This document shows positions 57,493-64,000 of a stretch of DNA of 64,000 nucleotides, piece after piece. The stretch is from positions 1 to 64,000 of the forward strand of contig JAJVHY010000012.1 of NCBI GenBank assembly GCA_022072455.1, read 5' to 3'. This DNA is from Verrucomicrobiia bacterium (GTDB lineage: Bacteria; Verrucomicrobiota; Verrucomicrobiia; Palsa-1439). Every line of letters starts with the position of its first letter. Within the stretch, counting starts at the first letter, position 1. The translations under genes and the position numbers were made by a program. Below the pieces are notes generated by a model. The model was not told the DNA's origin and did not search any database. It was given only the letters and a program-made list of their open reading frames with translations.

Positions 57493-58766
57493 TTGCCGCC
57501 AAGTTTGCCGATGACTTCGATCAACGGCATGAACATCGCGATGACAATCGTTCCGACCACGACTGCCAGAAAGACAATCATGATTGGTTCAAGCAAGGAC
57601 GTCATGGCGGCAACGGCATTGTCCACTTCGTCATCGTAAACGTCGGCAATCTTCATCAGCATATCCGGTAACGCGCCGGTTTCCTCGCCGACATCCACCA
57701 TGCTGACCACCATGGGCGGAAAAACTTTGGAAGCTTCGAGCGGTTGCACAATTCGTTCGCCTTCTTTCACCGAATCGTGAACCCGGGCGACGGCGTCCGC
57801 AATCACCGCATTCCCGGCGGTTTCACGCACAATATTCAACGCCTGCAAGATCGGCACTCCGCTGGCAATCAGCGTGCCGAGCGTTCGTGTGAATCGGGCG
57901 ACACCCACCTTCCGCAACAACGGGCCGAATACGGGCGAGTTGAGTTTGATCTTATCAATCACAAACCGGCCTTTGACAGTTTTGCCGGCGGATTTCACCA
58001 CGATCACCAACGCGACGATGACCCCGACCACCAGCAAGGCCTGATCTTTGACCATGGTGCTAATGCCAATCACGAATCGAGTCAAAGCCGGTAGTTGCGC
58101 GCCTTCCAACAAATCCGCGAAGATTTCCTGGAATTTGGGGACAATGACAATCATCAAAAACGTCAAAATCGCCAGCGCGACAAAAATGACGACCGACGGG
58201 TAAACCATCGCCGAAATGACTTTATTTTTGATCTTCTGCGCCTTTTCCTGAAATTCCGCCAACCGCGACAAAGTCACGTCCAGCACCCCACCCGCTTCAC
58301 CAGCACGGACCATGTTCACGTAGAGTTTGTTGAAAATCTTGGGATGCTGCGCCAGCGCTTCACTAAAAGTACTGCCGGCTTCGACGGATTCCGCAATCGT
58401 CATCAGCGTGCGCTTCAGGACGGGGTTCCGCTCCCCTTTCCGCAACACCTCCAAGCCGCGCAACAGGGGCAATCCCGCGTCAATCAGGGTGGCGAGTTGC
58501 CGGGTGAGTGAAGTCAGGACCTTCGACTTGACCGTCCCACCGCCAAATGTCCGGCCGGGTTTGGAACTCGCTTTGGCAGCGCGGGCGGGGGCACTCGGAG
58601 CAGCGGGCTTGCCGGCTTTCTTCTCCTTGCCGACCTCCGCCACATTGGTTGGGAAGTACCCCATTTCCCGGATCCGGCCAATGGCCATGGTGGAGCTTTC
58701 GCTTTCCAAAACTCCGGTGACCTCTTTCCCCTTCGGATCCATCGCAACATAATTGAACTTTGGCAT
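57489..58766 (-). CDS. pilC: Type IV pilus inner-membrane platform protein PilC (T2SS F family)
   Basis: LTSLTRQLATLIDAGLPLLRGLEVL; VNMVRAGEAGGVLDVTLSRLAEFQEKAQKIKNKVISAMVYP; LEPIMIVFLAVVVGTIVIAMFMPL. Confidence 0.95.
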   Translation of the reverse strand: MPKFNYVAMDPKGKEVTGVLESESSTMAIGRIREMGYFPTNVAEVGKEKKAGKPAAPSAPARAAKASSKPGRTFGGGTVKSKVLTSLTRQLATLIDAGLPLLRGLEVLRKGERNPVLKRTLMTIAESVEAGSTFSEALAQHPKIFNKLYVNMVRAGEAGGVLDVTLSRLAEFQEKAQKIKNKVISAMVYPSVVIFVALAILTFLMIVIVPKFQEIFADLLEGAQLPALTRFVIGISTMVKDQALLVVGVIVALVIVVKSAGKTVKGRFVIDKIKLNSPVFGPLLRKVGVARFTRTLGTLIASGVPILQALNIVRETAGNAVIADAVARVHDSVKEGERIVQPLEASKVFPPMVVSMVDVGEETGALPDMLMKIADVYDDEVDNAVAAMTSLLEPIMIVFLAVVVGTIVIAMFMPLIEVIGKLGGN

Positions 58767-58798
58767 GTCGGCCTCCTCGCGCTTCGCGGCACGGCGGT

Positions 58799-60511
58799 TC
58801 AGGTATATTTCAGGACTTCCTCGACTGTCGTTTCACCGTTCAGAATACTGCGAATCCCGTCTTCGCGCAATGTCCGCATGCCCAACTCCAACGCCTTGGC
58901 GCGCATCACGCCCGACGGGGCCCGCATGTTGATTAGTTCGCGGATCGGCTCAGAATTGATCATCAACTCAAACAAACCTTTCCGCCCCTTATACCCGGTC
59001 TCATTACATTCCAAACAGCCTTTGCCGTAATAGAATGGGCGCCCAGCCACATCGCCCTTCGTTAATCCCAGCTCGGCAACGACGGCATCAGTCGGCTCAT
59101 ACGCCACCTTGCACTTCTTGCAAACCGTCCGGACGAGACGTTGCGCCAGCACGCCTTCCAAAGTCGAGGAAATCAAGAATGGTTCAACCCCCATGTCAAT
59201 CATCCGCGTGACCGCCCCGGGCGCATCGTTGGTGTGCAGCGTCGTAAACACCAAGTGCCCGGTCAGCGAAGCTTGAATGGAAATCTGCGCGGTTTCCAAA
59301 TCGCGCATTTCACCGACCATGATGATATCGGGGTCTTGCCGGAGGAAGGCACGCAGCGCCCGCCCGAACGACATGCCGATGGCGTCATTGACGGGGACCT
59401 GCATGATCCCTTCAATGTCATACTCAACCGGGTCTTCGGCCGTCAGCAGTTTCGTCTCGATGGAGTTGATGCGTTTCAGGCAGGAATATAGCGTGGTTGT
59501 CTTTCCGGAGCCGGTCGGCCCGGTCACGATGACGATGCCGTTGGGAATCCGGATCAACTCGTTGAGTTTCTCCAGAATATCCGCCGGCATCCCGAGACTT
59601 TCCAATTCCAGATTCACAACCGTTCGATCCAACACGCGCAACACAACGGATTCGCCGTATTGCGTCGGCAGCGTCGAAACGCGCAAGTCAATCTGCTTGC
59701 CGGCGAGATTCAATTGGATGCGCCCGTCTTGCGGCAACCGGCGCTCAGCGATGTTGAGATTCGACATGACCTTGATCCGCGAGATGACCGGCAAGGCCAG
59801 GTGCTTCGGGGGCGGGGCCATTTCGTAGAGCGCGCCGTCCACCCGGTAACGGATTTTGAATTCGTCTTCAAACGGTTCAAAATGGATGTCGCTGGCGCGG
59901 TCTTGAATGGCTTGGAAAAGAATCAGGTTCACAAACCGCACAATCGGCGCCTGGTTGGCAAGGTCTTCCAACGCCGCTGCTCCCTGTGCGCCACTCTTGG
60001 CCACGGAGTCCACGATGTCGGTCTTGGACAACTGGGTCTCCATGTCCTGCAAAACATCTTTGAGGGAGCCGCTCTCTTCGCTGTAATTGCGCGCGATAAC
60101 CGCTTCGATCTGCTTGGGTGGCGCGAGCGCCAGATGCACATCCTTCCCCAGCACGAACGACAGCTCTTCCACCAAGTGCGGATTGTAGGGATCGAGGATT
60201 GCCACGGTGATGGCGTTGCCCGCGACGGCAATCGGCACCGCACCATACATGCGGGCGGCGCTGGACGGCATGGCGCGGAGCACGGCCGCCGGTAAATCCA
60301 TGCCTTCGAGATTCACGAACTCCAAATTCAGATGCTCGGCCAGCGCTTCCAACAACTGCGTTTCACTCATCAACCCGAAATCAACAATGATCTGCGAGAG
60401 CGGTTTGCCGGTGCGCTCGTGCTCTTCGTTGATTTCGGCCAACTGCGCTTCGCCGACCAGACTGCGGGCTCGTAAAAGCTCGGTTAATATGGCGCCTTCG
60501 GACTCGAACAT
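58799..60511 (-). CDS. pilB: PilB/GspE family extension ATPase
   Basis: [76 protein letters not shown]; CxxC zinc motif CKKC. Confidence 0.94.
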   Translation of the reverse strand: MFESEGAILTELLRARSLVGEAQLAEINEEHERTGKPLSQIIVDFGLMSETQLLEALAEHLNLEFVNLEGMDLPAAVLRAMPSSAARMYGAVPIAVAGNAITVAILDPYNPHLVEELSFVLGKDVHLALAPPKQIEAVIARNYSEESGSLKDVLQDMETQLSKTDIVDSVAKSGAQGAAALEDLANQAPIVRFVNLILFQAIQDRASDIHFEPFEDEFKIRYRVDGALYEMAPPPKHLALPVISRIKVMSNLNIAERRLPQDGRIQLNLAGKQIDLRVSTLPTQYGESVVLRVLDRTVVNLELESLGMPADILEKLNELIRIPNGIVIVTGPTGSGKTTTLYSCLKRINSIETKLLTAEDPVEYDIEGIMQVPVNDAIGMSFGRALRAFLRQDPDIIMVGEMRDLETAQISIQASLTGHLVFTTLHTNDAPGAVTRMIDMGVEPFLISSTLEGVLAQRLVRTVCKKCKVAYEPTDAVVAELGLTKGDVAGRPFYYGKGCLECNETGYKGRKGLFELMINSEPIRELINMRAPSGVMRAKALELGMRTLREDGIRSILNGETTVEEVLKYT

Positions 60512-60515
60512 AATG

Positions 60516-61610
60516 TTACCGTTTCCGGCCGTCCCCCTGCTCCGCTTGGATTTTCGCGAGGATTGCTTGCGGATCCTGGGCCTTCGTAATCAAGTCACCG
60601 TACGAAATCATCCCGCGCTCATAGAGTGCCATCAGATTCGCGTCCAACGTTACCATCCCATACTTCGCGCCGGTCTGGATGTCGGACGTGATTCGGAACG
60701 TCTTGTTGTCGCGGATCAACGCCTGAATGGATGGCGTGGTAATCATAATCTCAAAACAGGCCACCCGCCCCTTGCCATCCGCCTTGACCATCAACAACTG
60801 AGAGACGACTGCCATGATCGAAGAAGCCAACTGCGTTCGAATCTGTTCCTGTTGATCCGTTGGAAACGCGTCGACAATCCGGTCGACTGTCCGCGCCGCA
60901 CCGGTGGTGTGCAGGGTCGCGAATACCAAGTGACCGGTCTCGGCGGCGGTAATGGCCGCCTCCATGGTGGCCAGATCGCGCATTTCGCCAACAAGCATCA
61001 CATCCGGGTCTTGTCGGAGGCCGCGCATCAATGCTTCCGCAAAGCTTGGCACGTCCACCCCGATCTCCCGCTGCGTCACAATGCTTTTCTTGTGCGGATG
61101 ATAATACTCAATCGGGTCTTCAATTGTGATGATGTGCGCGTCGCGCTCTTGGTTGATGACGTCAATCATCGAAGCCAGCGTCGTCGTCTTGCCGGAGCCG
61201 GTCGGACCGGTCACCAAAATCAATCCGCGCGGCCGGAAAAGCAGGTCTTTCACCGTCGGCGGCAGGCCGATTTGCTCGAGAGTCATCAGCTTGTTCGGAA
61301 TTTGCCGGAGCACGAGGCCGTGGTTGCCTTTTTCCTTGAACACACTTACGCGGAACCGCGCCTGCTCGCCGAACGCAAACCCGAAATCCGTCCCACCATT
61401 CTCGCGCACTTTCTGAATGTGCCCCTCGGAAGTGATGGCCTTCATCAAGGCTTCCGTGTCTTCCGGTGTCAGCACCGGCAAGTCCAGCGGCACCAAGGCG
61501 CCGTGCAGCCGCACCACCGGCGGCACTCCAACGCGGATGTGGAGGTCCGAGCCCCCCTCATCCACCATGATCTGCAACAAGTCATCCATTGCTACGGCCA
61601 TAATCGTCAA
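60516..61610 (-). CDS. pilT: Twitching motility retraction ATPase PilT
   Basis: [97 protein letters not shown]. Confidence 0.95.
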   Translation of the reverse strand: MTIMAVAMDDLLQIMVDEGGSDLHIRVGVPPVVRLHGALVPLDLPVLTPEDTEALMKAITSEGHIQKVRENGGTDFGFAFGEQARFRVSVFKEKGNHGLVLRQIPNKLMTLEQIGLPPTVKDLLFRPRGLILVTGPTGSGKTTTLASMIDVINQERDAHIITIEDPIEYYHPHKKSIVTQREIGVDVPSFAEALMRGLRQDPDVMLVGEMRDLATMEAAITAAETGHLVFATLHTTGAARTVDRIVDAFPTDQQEQIRTQLASSIMAVVSQLLMVKADGKGRVACFEIMITTPSIQALIRDNKTFRITSDIQTGAKYGMVTLDANLMALYERGMISYGDLITKAQDPQAILAKIQAEQGDGRKR

Positions 61611-61620
61611 TCTCCAGTCG

Positions 61621-63339
61621 TCAATTGCTGTCGCCGGCAGTGATCGAAATAATCTCTTCGGGCGTGCTCGTCCCCGACATGATTTTGCGGATTCCGTCTT
61701 CCCGCAACGTTCGCATGCCCAGTTCGCGCGCGCGCGCGCGGAGGACGTTGGCCGGCACCCGTTCGTAAATCAACCGGCGAACTTCATCATCAATGAAAAA
61801 CAGTTCATAAATACCGCAGCGTCCCCGGTACCCAGTCCGTCCGCAATCAGCGCACCCGCGGCCTTTGTAGATGGTCGTTTTCGCAATCTCGTTCGGATCG
61901 AGCTGCAGCGTCTTCATCTCGTACTCGGTAGGCGTGTACGGCTCTTTGCACTTCGGGCAAATCCGGCGAATCAGGCGTTGCGCCATGATCGCGCGCGTGG
62001 CGGAGGCGACGAGAAAGGGTTTCACGCCCATGTCAATAAGCCGCGTCACCGCCGACGGCGCGTCGTTCGTATGCAAGGTCGAGAACACCAAGTGGCCGGT
62101 CAACGAGGCTTGGACGGCGATGTTGGCCGTTTCCAAATCGCGGATTTCACCGATCATGATGATGTTCGGGGCTTGCCGGAGAATCGAGCGCAAGGCGGCG
62201 GCGAAAGTCAGATTGATGTCAGCGTTGGTCTGCACCTGATTAATGCCGGCGAGCTGGTATTCGACGGGGTCTTCGACGGTAATGATTTTCCGGTCGGGCT
62301 TGTTGATCGTGTTTAAGCACGCATAAAGCGTTGTGGTTTTGCCCGAGCCGGTCGGCCCGGTCACCAGGAAGACGCCATCCGGCGAGCCGATGATTTTGTT
62401 AATCATCTCCTGCTGGTCGGTGTAGAACCCAAGATCGCCCAACCCGAGGAGCAAGCTGCTCTTGTCGAGGATACGCATCACGATGCTTTCACCGTGATTC
62501 GTCGGCAGCGCTGACACACGCAAATCGAGCGTCCGCCCCATGACTGGAATCTGGATGCGGCCATCCTGCGGCACCCGTTTCTCAGCAATGCTCATGTTTG
62601 ACATGATCTTCAAACGGCTGATGATGGCCGGCTGCAAGCGCTTCGGCGGACTGTCCACTTCCTGCATCACACCGTCAATCCGATAGCGGACCCGGAGCCG
62701 TTTCTCCAGCGGTTCGATGTGGATATCGCTGGCACGGTTCCGGTAAGCCTCCATGATGATCAACCCGACCAGTTTGATGATCGGGGCATCGGTTTCGGTC
62801 TCGACCGTCTCTTCAATCTTCGATTCCACCGCCGGCTTGAATGCGGCGCCGAGATCCACTTCGCCTTCAGTGATCTCCTGCAACATGTTTTCGACCGAGT
62901 CTTCGGTGGTGCCGTAATACCGGGCCAAGGAGGCTTCGATGTCGGGCTTCGTGGCCACGACCGGCTCGACGTTGGTCTTGAGGATGTACCGGAGACTGTC
63001 CACCGTATCCACGTCGAGTGGATCGCTGATGGCAACGGTCAAGGTGCTGTCGTGCTTGTAAACGGGAACGATTTTGTATCGGCGCGCCACGTGCCGCGGC
63101 ACCATGGCAAGAATTTCGTCCGGGACGCGGTAGTCCGCGAGTTGGATGAAATCCATCCCGTATTGGCTCGCGACCGCTTTGGACACGTCAACGTCGGTGA
63201 TTTTCCCACTCTTGAGAATCGCGTCCAACAAGCCCACCCCGCCGAGCTTCGTCAATTCCTTGGCCTTGAGGACATCCTCGTGAGTGATCAACCCGACATC
63301 GAGAAGTATTTCAACGATGTATTCGTCTTGCGCCGGCAT
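61621..63339 (-). CDS. Second PilB/GspE family ATPase
   Basis: [104 protein letters not shown]. Confidence 0.94.
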   Translation of the reverse strand: MPAQDEYIVEILLDVGLITHEDVLKAKELTKLGGVGLLDAILKSGKITDVDVSKAVASQYGMDFIQLADYRVPDEILAMVPRHVARRYKIVPVYKHDSTLTVAISDPLDVDTVDSLRYILKTNVEPVVATKPDIEASLARYYGTTEDSVENMLQEITEGEVDLGAAFKPAVESKIEETVETETDAPIIKLVGLIIMEAYRNRASDIHIEPLEKRLRVRYRIDGVMQEVDSPPKRLQPAIISRLKIMSNMSIAEKRVPQDGRIQIPVMGRTLDLRVSALPTNHGESIVMRILDKSSLLLGLGDLGFYTDQQEMINKIIGSPDGVFLVTGPTGSGKTTTLYACLNTINKPDRKIITVEDPVEYQLAGINQVQTNADINLTFAAALRSILRQAPNIIMIGEIRDLETANIAVQASLTGHLVFSTLHTNDAPSAVTRLIDMGVKPFLVASATRAIMAQRLIRRICPKCKEPYTPTEYEMKTLQLDPNEIAKTTIYKGRGCADCGRTGYRGRCGIYELFFIDDEVRRLIYERVPANVLRARARELGMRTLREDGIRKIMSGTSTPEEIISITAGDSN

Positions 63340-63387
63340 ATCCCTCTTGAGACTGCGAAAGCACTCTACTGTTTGCGCTCGGTACCG

Positions 63388-64000
63388 TCAAGAACCCTGC
63401 AATTTCTTGGCAAGCACACTACTCACCAATTGCGGGTTCGCCTTGCCCTTGCTTAACTTCATGACCTGCCCGACCAACGCGTTTAATGCCGCCTTGTTCC
63501 CCGCGCGGAAATCCGCGACCGATTTTGGATTCGCCGCAATCGCCTGCTCCGCGAACGCCTCAATCGCCCCGGTATCACTGACCTGCGCGAGCCCCTTCTC
63601 CTTGATAATCAACGCAGGCGGCTTACCGGCGGCGAGCATCTCGGCGAAAACATCCTTCCCCTGCTTGCCGCTGATTTGCCCGGCATCAATCGCCGCCACC
63701 AACTCCGTGATGTGTTCCGGCTGGATGGGCGTCGTCGTGATCTCCGAGACGGTCATGATCCAATTGGCTGCCGCCTTCGGATTCTTACCGGCGGCTTGCT
63801 CGAAGAAATTGGCTAATGCACCATTCGCCACCAAGACGCCGGCATCGTAATCCGGCAATCCATACTGCGCGACGAACCGATGCCGGCGTGCTTCCGGCAA
63901 CTCAGGCAGTTGCCGGCGTATCTCCGCCAGCATCGTGTCATCCACCACCACCGGCATCAAGTCCGGCTCGGGAAAATACCGGTAATCGTGCGCGTATTCC
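63388..64000 (-). CDS. gatB: Asp-tRNA(Asn)/Glu-tRNA(Gln) amidotransferase subunit B, C-terminal part (runs off window edge)
   Basis: Frame continues past the ORF start as EYAHDYRYFPEPDLMPVVVDDTMLAEIRRQLPELPEARRHRFVAQYGLPDYDAGVL, typical GatB. Confidence 0.94.
   Translation of the reverse strand, partial: EYAHDYRYFPEPDLMPVVVDDTMLAEIRRQLPELPEARRHRFVAQYGLPDYDAGVLVANGALANFFEQAAGKNPKAAANWIMTVSEITTTPIQPEHITELVAAIDAGQISGKQGKDVFAEMLAAGKPPALIIKEKGLAQVSDTGAIEAFAEQAIAANPKSVADFRAGNKAALNALVGQVMKLSKGKANPQLVSSVLAKKLQGS

Noticed and set aside
60207-61643. 478-aa plus-strand ORF
   Set aside because: Antisense to pilT and the pilB 5' end; low-complexity shadow translation.
1-64000. tRNA or rRNA genes
   Set aside because: No convincing T-loop (ggttcgaatcc-type) plus acceptor pairing found by eye; tRNAscan-SE/Infernal would be needed to exclude.

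Overview
This is a GC-rich bacterial chromosome segment. Protein families, the Amuc_1098-1102-like type IV pilus operon and the 'RFYRV'-type secreted C-termini point to a Verrucomicrobiota relative; this placement is inference. It carries (i) scattered lipid A/LPS core genes: lpxB, lpxI, a Gfo/Idh oxidoreductase, a processive GT2, hldE-type adenylyltransferase and kinase, and a DHS-like gene. (ii) It has an accessory block at ~15.0-20.2 kb with a Dcm-like methylase, an EcoRII-C-like endonuclease, Vsr and a 21-bp palindromic tandem repeat. (iii) Two-component kinases follow, then a rearranged region at ~26-29 kb where a REP-associated (RAYT/Y1) transposase with 25-bp terminal inverted repeats abuts a 359-bp duplicated kinase fragment. 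(iv) Housekeeping genes include glyS, recN, nadE, hsp20, lon, dus and purC. (v) A type IV pilus cluster resembles Akkermansia Amuc_1102-1098, followed by pilC/pilB/pilT/pilB2 and the 3' part of gatB. The most notable non-routine signals are a free-standing four-helix-bundle ORF bounded by a 27-bp inverted repeat (24/27) that contains the stop codons of two genes, a toxin-antitoxin pair coupled to lpxB by an ATGA overlap, the 21-bp repeat, the duplicated kinase fragment with clustered substitutions, and the pilus operon. No tRNA, rRNA or CRISPR was recognised by eye. Family calls come from reading the translations; no searches were run.
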